This document shows positions 1 through 7,449 of a stretch of 27,584 bases of DNA, piece after piece. The position numbers and the translations under genes are program-made. The notes below the pieces were generated by a model that worked only from the letters and a program-made list of their open reading frames with translations, was not told where the DNA came from and did not search any database. The stretch is taken from assembly GCA_009778945.1 (NCBI GenBank), contig WRFF01000003.1, positions 1 through 27,584 of the forward strand, given 5' to 3'. Each line of letters opens with the position of its first letter. Position 1 is the stretch's first letter. The DNA comes from Clostridiales bacterium (lineage in GTDB: Bacteria; Bacillota; Clostridia; Peptostreptococcales; Anaerovoracaceae).

Positions 1-1680
1 AAAGGCAAAGAACAGATCGTCTTCACCTCGATCCCGTACCAGATCAACAAGAGCAATCTGCTCGAAAAGATGGGCGAGCTTGCGCGCGAAAAAAAGATCG
101 AAGGGATCGCCGAAGTGCGCGATGAGTCGAGCATGGAAGGCATCCGCATCGTGGTCGAGCTGAAGCGTGAGGCAAACCCGCAAATCACGCTGAACCGGCT
201 GTTCAAACAGACGCAGCTCCAGGCGAGTTATTCGATGATCCTGCTCGCGCTTGTGGACGGGCAGCCGCGCGTACTCAATCTGCGCGAGATTCTCGTGCAT
301 TATCTCGAACATCAGCAGGATATCGTGACGCGCCGGACGCGCTTTGATCTGAAGAAAGCCGAAGCGCGCGCACATATCCTGGAAGGCCTGCTCATCGCGC
401 TGATGAATATCGATGAGGTTATCAAGACAATCCGCGAGAGCTACGACAATGCGAAAGAACGGCTCATGGAGCGCTTCCGCCTAAGCGATCTGCAGGCGCA
501 GGCGATCCTTGAGATGCAGCTGCGCCGTCTGCAGGGACTTGAAAAGGAGAAGCTTGAAAACGAGTACGCCGAGCTGAAAAAAATGATTGCGTATTACCAG
601 GATCTGCTTTCCGACGAAGCGAAGATTATGGGCGTTGTCAAAACCGAGCTGATCGAAATCCGTGACAAATGGGGCGACAAGCGGAAGACGCAGATCGTCG
701 CGGCGAGCGCTGAAATCGAGGACGAGGATCTCATCGAAGAGAGCCAGGTCGCGATCACGCTCACCCATTTGGGGTATATCAAGCGCATCGACGCGGACGA
801 ATACAAAATCCAGCACCGCGGCGGCAAGGGCATCAAAGCGCTGACGACGCGCGAGAACGATTTCGTACGCGATCTCATCATCACGTCGACGCACGATTAT
901 CTGATGTTCTTTACAAACACCGGAAAGGTTCATAAAATAAAGGCGTATGAGATTCCCGAAGCGCAGCGGACGGCAAAAGGCACGCCCGCGATCAATTTCC
1001 TGAACCTCATGCAGCGCGAGCGTATCACAGCGCTCATGCCGATCCGCGAATTTCCGGAAAACCGTTTCCTCATCTGCGTGACGAAGAAGGGAACGATCAA
1101 AAAGACGCCGCTTTCCCAATACGATACAAGCCGAAAGAACGGGCTGATCGCAATCGCGCTGCGGGACGGCGATGAGATGATCGGCATCAAACAGAGTTCG
1201 GGCAGCGATCTCGTGATCCTGGTCACGAAATTCGGAAAGAGCATCTGCTTCCATGAGGAAGATGTGCGCAGTATGGGCCGGGTCGCCGGAGGCGTGCGCG
1301 GCATCCAGCTCGAAGACGGCGACGAAGTGATCGCGATGGATCTGGTGCAGCCCGAAGAGCAGCTCCTTGTCGTGACGCAGTTCGGCTACGGCAAGAAGAC
1401 AAACGTGAGCGAATACACCGTACAGCGGCGCGGCGGCATGGGCCTTCTGACCTACGACAAGAAAAAGATCGTGAAGACAGGCGAACTGATCGGCGCTTGC
1501 ACAGTGGAAGAAGGCGACGAAATCATGCTGATCAATTCCGACGGGATCCTCATCCGCATCGGCGCGAACGACGTGAGCAAGCTCGGCCGCGCGACGCAGG
1601 GCGTGAAGATCATGAAGGTCGGCGAAGAAGCGCAGATCATCGCAATGGCGAAGGTTGCAAAGGAAGAAGACGAAGTGTAG
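1..1680 (+). CDS. gyrA: DNA gyrase subunit A, C-terminal part (5' end outside the window)
   Basis: This is the ATP-dependent type II topoisomerase subunit that cuts and rejoins DNA; the C-terminal domain wraps DNA and allows negative supercoiling. The frame is open from base 1, so the gene starts upstream; 559 codons are present. The first residues (KGKEQIVFTSIPYQINKSNL) belong to the tower/coiled-coil part of the breakage-reunion domain, so the active-site tyrosine lies outside. A long helical segment (about bases 330-620) is followed by the six-bladed beta-pinwheel. The GyrA box in the first blade is QHRGGKG (811-831), with His for the usual Arg/Lys; a second box-like motif, QRRGGMG, is at 1423-1443. 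These boxes favour GyrA over ParC. The acidic tail ends in a TAG stop. The next gene begins only 13 nt later, suggesting cotranscription. Identity is very secure. Confidence 0.97.
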   Translation, partial: KGKEQIVFTSIPYQINKSNLLEKMGELAREKKIEGIAEVRDESSMEGIRIVVELKREANPQITLNRLFKQTQLQASYSMILLALVDGQPRVLNLREILVHYLEHQQDIVTRRTRFDLKKAEARAHILEGLLIALMNIDEVIKTIRESYDNAKERLMERFRLSDLQAQAILEMQLRRLQGLEKEKLENEYAELKKMIAYYQDLLSDEAKIMGVVKTELIEIRDKWGDKRKTQIVAASAEIEDEDLIEESQVAITLTHLGYIKRIDADEYKIQHRGGKGIKALTTRENDFVRDLIITSTHDYLMFFTNTGKVHKIKAYEIPEAQRTAKGTPAINFLNLMQRERITALMPIREFPENRFLICVTKKGTIKKTPLSQYDTSRKNGLIAIALRDGDEMIGIKQSSGSDLVILVTKFGKSICFHEEDVRSMGRVAGGVRGIQLEDGDEVIAMDLVQPEEQLLVVTQFGYGKKTNVSEYTVQRRGGMGLLTYDKKKIVKTGELIGACTVEEGDEIMLINSDGILIRIGANDVSKLGRATQGVKIMKVGEEAQIIAMAKVAKEEDEV

Positions 1681-1686
1681 AGGAGG
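1681..1686 (+). promoter_or_regulatory. Shine-Dalgarno that fixes the GTG start of rsbV
   Basis: AGGAGG immediately follows the gyrA stop and lies 7 nt before a GTG codon at 1694. This supports GTG rather than the ATG at 1655, which would sit inside gyrA and has no such site. Confidence 0.85.
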
Positions 1687-1693
1687 TAAAATT

Positions 1694-2002
1694 GTGGCGA
1701 TTTCTATCCAGGTCACCGATAATGCGGCGGAGAAACGATGGGATATAAGCCTTGCGGGCGAAGTAGACATCGCGACCGCGCCTTCGGTTCGTGAGCGCCT
1801 TTCCGCTGCACTTGCGGAGAAAAAACAGAATATCCTGATCGACCTTACCGATCTCGATTATATCGATAGCACAGGCCTCGGCGTAATCATCAGCGTTTAC
1901 GGAGGAATCCGCGCGGACGGATTGTCCGTCAAGTTGAAAAACCCGAAGGCCGGCGTAAGAAAATTGCTGTCAATCTCCGGATTTGATAAGTCGTTATTGT
2001 AG
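1694..2002 (+). CDS. rsbV: Anti-sigma factor antagonist (RsbV/SpoIIAA family, STAS domain)
   Basis: This small cytoplasmic STAS protein (102 aa) would bind and sequester the anti-sigma kinase of the next gene when unphosphorylated, releasing the sigma factor. The phosphoacceptor motif DSTGLG is present with Ser59 as the likely target (B. subtilis RsbV uses Ser56), preceded by the typical IDLTDLDYI strand. I start at GTG 1694 because of the AGGAGG at 1681. It is followed 17 nt later by the anti-sigma gene and then by the sigma gene, the standard rsbV-rsbW-sigB order. SpoIIAA is the alternative family name, but the neighbouring kinase and sigma factor resemble RsbW and SigB more than SpoIIAB and SigF. 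No PP2C phosphatase (RsbU/P) is in the window, so the activating input must be elsewhere. Confidence 0.88.
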   Translation: MAISIQVTDNAAEKRWDISLAGEVDIATAPSVRERLSAALAEKKQNILIDLTDLDYIDSTGLGVIISVYGGIRADGLSVKLKNPKAGVRKLLSISGFDKSLL

Positions 2003-2019
2003 GCAAAGGGGGAAATAAA

Positions 2020-2466
2020 ATGACCGACATCCTGAATATGACCGTTCCGGGCAAGCCGGAATATGTGGCGACAGTGCGTATGACCGCCGCGGCGCTCGCG
2101 ATGAACGCAGGCTTTGATATCGAAGCGATCGAAGATATTAAGGTTGCGATCTCCGAAGCGTGTACGAACATCATTCTGCACGGCGACGAACCGGGTACGT
2201 CCGAAGAACTGCATTTGGAGAAAACAAAATACGAAGTGCGTTTTGAGATCGACGGCGACGAACTTTCCATTTATGTGGAGGATCACGGTGTCGGCTACGA
2301 TCCGGGGCGCTATACCGATCCGGTACCCGGTGAAATAAAATCCGGAGGCCTCGGAATTTTCATCGTGAAAACGCTGATGGACGAGGTCGATATCCGTTCG
2401 CAAATAGGTGCGGGTACCTATATCTGCATGAAAAAATACCGGCGTCCGGCGTCCGCCGCAGTTTAA
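2020..2466 (+). CDS. rsbW: Anti-sigma factor / serine kinase RsbW-like
   Basis: A GHKL-fold anti-sigma factor and serine kinase (148 aa) that would hold SigB inactive and phosphorylate RsbV. The N-terminal stretch (VPGKPEYVATVR) and the block EAIEDIKVAISEACTN are typical of RsbW. ATP-site landmarks are the N box (Glu46, Asn50), the G1 box DHGVG (88-92) and the G2 box GGLG (109-112). An AAAGGGGGAA ribosome binding site (2005-2014) precedes the ATG. RsbW is the better label than SpoIIAB because of the KPEYV opening and the SigB-like downstream gene. It should be cotranscribed with rsbV and sigB. The N-box sequence ...TNIILHG ends slightly differently from the usual TNAVxHAY but keeps the Asn ligand. 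Confidence 0.9.
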   Translation: MTDILNMTVPGKPEYVATVRMTAAALAMNAGFDIEAIEDIKVAISEACTNIILHGDEPGTSEELHLEKTKYEVRFEIDGDELSIYVEDHGVGYDPGRYTDPVPGEIKSGGLGIFIVKTLMDEVDIRSQIGAGTYICMKKYRRPASAAV

Positions 2467-2506
2467 GAACGGCGCGGGCGGCGGTTTGGAGGAACCAAAA
2501 AACAAC

Positions 2507-3292
2507 ATGGCGCAAGAACCGGAACACGCGCAACACGCGCAGGGCCAGGATACAGAAGCGCTGTTTCGGCAGTATGTGGAAACGAAATCGACGGAGATCC
2601 GCAACGAACTGGTCGAACGCCATCTCGATCTCGCGGAGATCCTCGCACACAAGTATTTAAATCATGGTGTCGAACTCGATGACCTGATCCAGGTTGCGAG
2701 TTACGGACTTTTGCTCGCAGTCGAACGGTTTGATCCGGACCGCGGCATCAAATTTGTAACGTTTGCGACGCCGACGATCATCGGAGAGATTAAAAAATAT
2801 TTTCGGGACACAACGTGGTCCGTTAAAGTCCCGCGCCGGCTCAAAGAGATCGCAATACGTATCCCCTTGGCGAAAAAAGAGCTGGAAGAAACGCTTCAGT
2901 ATATTCCGACTGTTCAGGAACTCTCCGATTTTATGAACGTATCGGAAGAAGAGGTCTTGGAAGCGCTCGAAAGCAGCCGCGCGTATACGGCTTATTCGAT
3001 CGACCACCCAAATATGCAGGAGCCGGAAGAAGATGCGGAAAGCGGTTATAACAATTATTTTGAACGGCATCTCGGCGACGAGGAAAAGGGTTACGAATCT
3101 TTCGAACTCTCCAGCGTTCTCGACATTGTTCTGGGTGGGCTCTCGGAACGTGAGCGGGATATCTTGAAAAAACGGTTCCTGCAGGAAATGACGCAGAGGG
3201 ATGTTGCCAAGGCGCTTGGCGTCAGCCAGATGACCGTTTCACGCATTGAAAGAGCCGTGCAGGAAAAATTCCGTGCGGAATACAACCGGTGA
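2507..3292 (+). CDS. sigB: RNA polymerase sigma factor, SigB/SigF/SigG group (SigB-like)
   Basis: An alternative sigma-70 family factor (261 aa from ATG 2507; B. subtilis SigB has about 262). Region 2 includes ELDDLIQVASYGLL (56-69) and the -10 recognition block TPTIIGEIKKYFRD, followed by TWSVKVPRR, a strong mark of the SigB/F/G group. Region 3 is about 112-170, and region 4 carries a helix-turn-helix, VAKALGVSQMTVSRIERA (233-250). The start is uncertain: a TTG at 2486 is in frame, but it overlaps the GGAGG at 2488-2492 that probably serves the ATG at 2507 (spacing a long 14 nt). With rsbV and rsbW upstream this is a partner-switching stress regulon controller. A sporulation role (SigF) is less likely on the sequence of its partners. 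Confidence 0.9.
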   Translation: MAQEPEHAQHAQGQDTEALFRQYVETKSTEIRNELVERHLDLAEILAHKYLNHGVELDDLIQVASYGLLLAVERFDPDRGIKFVTFATPTIIGEIKKYFRDTTWSVKVPRRLKEIAIRIPLAKKELEETLQYIPTVQELSDFMNVSEEEVLEALESSRAYTAYSIDHPNMQEPEEDAESGYNNYFERHLGDEEKGYESFELSSVLDIVLGGLSERERDILKKRFLQEMTQRDVAKALGVSQMTVSRIERAVQEKFRAEYNR

Positions 3293-3360
3293 AAAGCCGG
3301 GGCGCAGGGCAAAAAAGAAAGTGCTGATTCAAGAAACTGAATGAAAAATTTGGAGGACAA

Positions 3361-4356
3361 ATGACAGACAAGAGATTACGGGTATTTTCGGGGGTGCAGC
3401 CCACGGGCAATATTCATATTGGAAATTATTTAGGGGCGCTGCGGCAGTTTGTCGCGCTGCAGGAGGAGAATGACTGTATCTACTGCATCGTCGACCTGCA
3501 CGCGATCACGATGCCGAAGGATCCGGCGGAACTGCACGCGCATATCCTCGATGTTGCGGCGCTGTATATGGCTGTCGGGCTCGACCCGAAAAAATCGATT
3601 CTCTTCGTGCAGTCCGAAGTCCCGGGCCACGCGGAGCTCTCGTGGATACTGACCTGCTGCTCGTATACAGGCGAGCTTTCGCGCATGACGCAGTTTAAGG
3701 ACAAAAGCCGGGGAAACGAAAGCGCGCCGACGGGGCTCTTCGTCTATCCGGCGCTTATGGCGGCGGACATCCTGCTTTACGACGCGGACGTCGTGCCGGT
3801 CGGGCAGGACCAGCGGCAGCATATCGAGCTGACGCGCGATCTCGCGATCCGTGTGAACAACCGCTTCGGCGAAGATACCTTCGTCGTGCCCGAGGGGCGT
3901 TTTTTGAAGGAAGGCGCGCGTGTGATGGCGCTCGACGATCCGGCGGCAAAGATGAGCAAAAGCGCCGAGAACGAGATGAGCCGCATTTCGCTTTTGGACG
4001 ACGACGCGAAGATCAAGAAAGCGATCATGCGCGCGACGACGGATTCTGACGGGGAAATACGGTACGATATCCAGAAGAAGCCGGGGGTCAGCAATTTGCT
4101 GGCGATTTACGGCGCGTTTGCGGGGATAAGCGCAGAGGATGTCGCGGCGCGGTATCAGGGGCAGGGCTACGGTACGCTGAAGAAGGACCTGGTCGAGATC
4201 ACCGTGGACGCGCTGCGCCCGATCAAGGAACGTTTCGCGGAGATCCGGCCGTCAAACGAACTGGCCCGCATCCTGAAAGACGGCGCGGCGCGCGCGGACG
4301 CGATTGCGGGACCGGTTCTCGCCCGCGTGAAGGAACGTTTTGGTCTCGGCGTGTAA
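3361..4356 (+). CDS. trpS: Tryptophanyl-tRNA synthetase
   Basis: Class Ic aminoacyl-tRNA synthetase that charges tRNA(Trp) with tryptophan in the cytoplasm. It is 331 aa, the normal bacterial size. The HIGH-type motif is HIGN (19-22) after SGVQPTGN, and KMSKS is intact at 197-201. The motif GQDQRQHIELTRDLA is typical of TrpRS. GGAGG at 3352-3356 sits 4 nt before the ATG. The gene lies 68 nt downstream of sigB on the same strand. I see no T-box leader in that gap, which is unusual for a clostridial-type tRNA synthetase gene but not exceptional. Function is secure. Confidence 0.97.
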   Translation: MTDKRLRVFSGVQPTGNIHIGNYLGALRQFVALQEENDCIYCIVDLHAITMPKDPAELHAHILDVAALYMAVGLDPKKSILFVQSEVPGHAELSWILTCCSYTGELSRMTQFKDKSRGNESAPTGLFVYPALMAADILLYDADVVPVGQDQRQHIELTRDLAIRVNNRFGEDTFVVPEGRFLKEGARVMALDDPAAKMSKSAENEMSRISLLDDDAKIKKAIMRATTDSDGEIRYDIQKKPGVSNLLAIYGAFAGISAEDVAARYQGQGYGTLKKDLVEITVDALRPIKERFAEIRPSNELARILKDGAARADAIAGPVLARVKERFGLGV

Positions 4357-4456
4357 GCGCGCCGGAGATCATTTGCCGCCAAGCATTCGCATCACATACG
4401 TATCGTCGCGCGGGAGTAGAGTGACAGAGAAGAATGCAATCAAATACGGTGCGGTG

Positions 4457-4485
4457 TTGACCCTATCAAGATTTTCGACTATAAT
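4457..4485 (+). promoter_or_regulatory. Sigma-A-type promoter for the first DUF4143 ATPase
   Basis: TTGACC (4457-4462), a 17-nt spacer and a perfect TATAAT (4480-4485), followed by an AT-rich start region and the ATPase ATG 34 nt downstream. Position and spacing match the consensus well. Confidence 0.8.
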
Positions 4486-4518
4486 AAATTTGTAATTTAG
4501 ATTGGTCGAGGTTTTGCC

Positions 4519-5772
4519 ATGTACATCAAACGCGCTATTGAATCTGCCGTGCTTAAAATATCCAAGACTTTTCCCGTTTTGCTGGTGACCGGCCCGAGGC
4601 AGTCGGGGAAGACAACACTACTGACCCGGCTTGCGGAAGAGGGGCGGAAATATGTTACGCTGGATGACCCGGATATACGCCGTATGGCGCAAAACGATCC
4701 GGCGTTATTCATGCAGCGGTACACGCCGCCAGTGCTTATCGACGAAATTCAGTACGCGCCCGAACTCCTGCCTTATATTAAAATGGCGGTGGATCAAAGT
4801 AAGCGTCGCGGCGATTACTGGCTGACCGGTTCCCAGATGTTTCATATGATGAAAAACGTGAGCGAATCCTTGGCCGGCAGGGTCGGAATCGTCAATCTTC
4901 TTGGGCTGTCGCTCAGCGAGATCAACGGGATCGAGTCCGAAACTTTTACTACCGATCCAAAACGATTGACAGAACGGATATGCCAGGTCAAAAAAATGGG
5001 ATTGAACGATATATTCGGCCTGATTTTCAAGGGCGCCATGCCTGCGCTTTATGATGAGGATCCGCCGGAATTGGAAGACTTCTACCGCTCCTATATCAAC
5101 ACTTATTTGCAGCGTGACATCAAAGACTTGGCCCAGGTTGCCGACGAAATGTCATTCTACAATTTTATGACCATTGTAGCGGCCCGCACAGCAAAACCGG
5201 TCAATTATGACGACTTGGCCCGGGACGCGGGTATAAGCGCTCCCACGGCGAAAAAGTGGCTGTCTGTTTTGACGTCGTCTCATTTGGCAGCTTTGGTACA
5301 GCCCTATCACAACAATATTTTGAAACGCGCTGTGAAAACCCCTGTGCTTCACTTCCTGGATACGGGACTTTGCGCCTATCTGCTCAAATGGGGCAGTGCC
5401 GAAACGCTTGAGGCCGGCCTAATGTCTGGCGCATTTTTCGAAAGTTGGGTGTTTTCCGAAATTTATAAAAGCTATCTTAACGCGGGTAAGGAACCGCCCC
5501 TCTACTATTACCGTGATAAGGAGAAGCGGGAGATTGACATTCTGATTTACAGCGACGCCGTCCTATATCCCATTGAAGTAAAAAAAGCAGCTTCACCAGG
5601 GAAAGAATCCATCCGAAACTTCAGTGCGCTGAACCCGATGATGGAGCTGGAACAGTTCGGGGAATTGGGACAATTCAAAGTGGAAATCGGATCCGGCGCC
5701 GTTATTTGTATGGCAAACGATCTGCTGCCGATAAACCAGAAAAACTGGCTTGTTCCGGCATGGCTGATTTAG
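4519..5772 (+). CDS. AAA-family ATPase with DUF4143 C-terminal domain
   Basis: A 417-aa protein of the widespread AAA_14/DUF4143 family, whose cellular role is not established. The N-terminal ATPase has Walker A GPRQSGKTT (25-33), Walker B VLIDEIQ (72-78) and a sensor-like WLTGSQ. A central winged-helix-like segment (around DLARDAGISAPTAKKWL) suggests nucleic-acid contact. The C-terminal part carries REIDILI followed by PIEVKKA, the D...ExK arrangement of a PD-(D/E)XK nuclease fold, as known for this domain. A weak CGAGG lies 6 nt before the ATG. It has its own promoter and is followed by a close paralog, so the pair likely arose by duplication or arrived as a cassette. Proposed roles for the family (mobile-element or toxin-antitoxin-like) are inference only. 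Confidence 0.88.
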   Translation: MYIKRAIESAVLKISKTFPVLLVTGPRQSGKTTLLTRLAEEGRKYVTLDDPDIRRMAQNDPALFMQRYTPPVLIDEIQYAPELLPYIKMAVDQSKRRGDYWLTGSQMFHMMKNVSESLAGRVGIVNLLGLSLSEINGIESETFTTDPKRLTERICQVKKMGLNDIFGLIFKGAMPALYDEDPPELEDFYRSYINTYLQRDIKDLAQVADEMSFYNFMTIVAARTAKPVNYDDLARDAGISAPTAKKWLSVLTSSHLAALVQPYHNNILKRAVKTPVLHFLDTGLCAYLLKWGSAETLEAGLMSGAFFESWVFSEIYKSYLNAGKEPPLYYYRDKEKREIDILIYSDAVLYPIEVKKAASPGKESIRNFSALNPMMELEQFGELGQFKVEIGSGAVICMANDLLPINQKNWLVPAWLI

Positions 5773-5805
5773 GGACAGGGCAAAGGGGCATGAAAACCGG
5801 AGGAT

Positions 5806-5833
5806 TTGACAGTTTAATTATTTAAGATATACT
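5806..5833 (+). promoter_or_regulatory. Sigma-A-type promoter for the second DUF4143 ATPase
   Basis: Perfect TTGACA (5806-5811), a 16-nt AT-rich spacer and TATACT (5828-5833). The gene's GAGAGG ribosome binding site (5865-5870) and ATG (5877) follow, so the second paralog can be expressed independently of the first. Confidence 0.78.
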
Positions 5834-5876
5834 AATATTGAATGTTAGAATTTCATAAACAATAGAGAGGTTTGAT

Positions 5877-7097
5877 ATGTATATCAAACGGCATATTGAA
5901 AAAGCCGTGAAAACACGAGTAAAAGAAAAAGGAGCGATTGTTGTCACAGGAGCAAGACAAGTTGGCAAGACGACTCTGATTGAAAATATGATGCCTGATA
6001 TAGCACAGATTTCTTTTGACGATTTGTCCGTACGCCAGAGCGCTGTCGCTGAGCCTGCTGCATTTTTACAGCTGAACCCGCCGCCGGTCTTTATCGACGA
6101 GGTACAGTATGCTCCTGAAATCTTTCCGTATATCAAAATTGCGTTGGATAAAAGCAAACATAAAGGAGACTTTTTTCTGACAGGTTCTCAAAGCTATGAG
6201 CTGATGAAAAACGTTGCTGAAAGTTTGGCGGGCCGGGCCGGTATCCTCAATCTCTTGGGCTTGTCCCTCCGCGAGATGAAAGACGAAAAATGGAACGAGC
6301 CGTTCCTCCCCACTCTTGATTATTTGATGCGGCGGAAGGATGCAAAACAAAGCCTCGCGGTAAAAGACATTTGGGGAATCATTCATCGCGGCAGTTTGCC
6401 CGAACTGTTTGTCGAAAAAGATTTCAACTGGCAAAATTTCTATGCGGATTATGTCAAAACATATATCGAACGAGATGTTCGCAGTTTGGCGCAGGTGGCC
6501 GATGAAATGCAATTCCTGAAATTTATGACCGTCTGCGCCGCCATGACGGGGCAGATGCTGAATCTGGCATCTGTGGCGAGGGATGTTGGGATCAGTGAGC
6601 CGACCGCAAAACGGTGGCTTTTAATCCTGAAGGCCAGTGGTGTCATTTATCTGCTAAAACCGTACTCAAACAATGTCATCAAGAGAGCTGTGAAAACACC
6701 AAAGCTTTATTTTCTGGATACGGGGCTGGCGGCGTATCTGACACGCTGGCTTACACCGGAGACACTATCTCAAGGCGCAATGAACGGGCATTTTTTCGAG
6801 ACATTTGTCATTACCGAAATACTAAAAAGTTATGCAAACGCGGGAACAGAAGAAGATTTTTATTATTTGCGTGATGGAAACGGCAGGGAGATTGATCTTT
6901 TAATTTTCCAAAATAATACGCTTTTTCCGGTTGAAATCAAGCAACATATGTCGCCTGGGCCTGCGGATATAAAGGGTTTCGATATGTTGAACGGTATCAA
7001 GAACGCCGGTATAGGCGAAGGCGGGGTGGTTTGCCTCTCTCAGGATCTGCTCCCGCTGAAAGATAATTACAAGACTATTCCTTTGTGGGCGGTGTGA
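5877..7097 (+). CDS. AAA-family ATPase with DUF4143 C-terminal domain (paralog of the preceding gene)
   Basis: A 406-aa paralog with the same start (MYIKR.IE.AV) and architecture as its neighbour: Walker A GARQVGKTT (25-33), Walker B VFIDEVQ (71-77), FLTGSQ, a helix-turn-helix-like segment VARDVGISEPTAKRWL, and a C-terminal REIDLLI...PVEIKQ nuclease-like signature. The two proteins align along their whole length by eye, with long shared blocks such as VKTPxLxFLDTGLxAYL. The gene is visibly more AT-rich than the surrounding translation genes, and its codon use is less G/C-biased at third positions, which suggests later acquisition or a donor different from that of the host core genes. Function unknown; family assignment is strong. 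Confidence 0.88.
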   Translation: MYIKRHIEKAVKTRVKEKGAIVVTGARQVGKTTLIENMMPDIAQISFDDLSVRQSAVAEPAAFLQLNPPPVFIDEVQYAPEIFPYIKIALDKSKHKGDFFLTGSQSYELMKNVAESLAGRAGILNLLGLSLREMKDEKWNEPFLPTLDYLMRRKDAKQSLAVKDIWGIIHRGSLPELFVEKDFNWQNFYADYVKTYIERDVRSLAQVADEMQFLKFMTVCAAMTGQMLNLASVARDVGISEPTAKRWLLILKASGVIYLLKPYSNNVIKRAVKTPKLYFLDTGLAAYLTRWLTPETLSQGAMNGHFFETFVITEILKSYANAGTEEDFYYLRDGNGREIDLLIFQNNTLFPVEIKQHMSPGPADIKGFDMLNGIKNAGIGEGGVVCLSQDLLPLKDNYKTIPLWAV

Positions 7098-7120
7098 TGG
7101 AATCAAAAGGGTATTTTTGC

Positions 7121-7150
7121 TTACCAACAAGGCGGAAAATACGGTACAAT
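7121..7150 (+). promoter_or_regulatory. Candidate promoter of the gatCAB-aspS operon (possibly leaderless)
   Basis: TTACCA (7121-7126), an 18-nt spacer and TACAAT (7145-7150). The gatC ATG is only 8 nt past the -10 hexamer, so transcription would start at or within a few bases of the ATG. No Shine-Dalgarno is present at a usable distance. Confidence 0.5.
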
Positions 7151-7158
7151 AAACTGTT

Positions 7159-7449
7159 ATGGAAATAGATGAAAAATTGATCGAATATTTGGCGGATCTT
7201 TCGCGGCTTGAACTTTCGCCGGAAGAGCGCGGCGCGCGCAAAAAAGATTTGGAAGACATCCTCGCCTATATGGAAAAGCTGAACGAGCTGGATACGGAGG
7301 GGCTGCCGGAGATGACGCACCCGTTTGAGGCGGCGAACCGTTTCCGCGAGGATGCGGTGGTAAACGGGGATCGGGCGGAAGAGCTGCTCGCGGGCGCGCC
7401 GGACAAGAACGGCTCGTATTTCCGCGTGCCGAGGACGGTGGAAGAATGA
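7159..7449 (+). CDS. gatC: Asp-tRNA(Asn)/Glu-tRNA(Gln) amidotransferase subunit C
   Basis: The small subunit (96 aa) that stabilises the GatA-GatB interface of the tRNA-dependent amidotransferase. The sequence has the family pattern: an N-terminal YLADLSRLELSPEE helix-turn, a helix EDILAYMEKLNELDTEGL, then the HPFEAANRFREDAV segment and the C-terminal SYFRVPRTVEE, which matches the usual FxVPxVxE ending. Its stop overlaps the gatA start (ATGA, 7446-7449), indicating translational coupling. There is no recognisable ribosome binding site before ATG 7159, and a -10-like hexamer lies 8 nt upstream, so the mRNA may be leaderless. Confidence 0.93.
   Translation: MEIDEKLIEYLADLSRLELSPEERGARKKDLEDILAYMEKLNELDTEGLPEMTHPFEAANRFREDAVVNGDRAEELLAGAPDKNGSYFRVPRTVEE

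Noticed and set aside
481..1770. 429-codon minus-strand frame opposite gyrA
   Set aside because: The plus-strand frame is unmistakably gyrA; the antisense frame results from high GC at third positions and has no ribosome binding site or recognisable motif.
2020..3292. Reading the sigma module as spoIIAB-sigF
   Set aside because: The anti-sigma N-terminus and the sigma TWSVKVPRR block resemble RsbW and SigB more closely than the sporulation proteins; not excluded entirely.
3293..3360. T-box leader before trpS
   Set aside because: The gap is only 68 nt and contains neither a specifier stem nor a T-box sequence.
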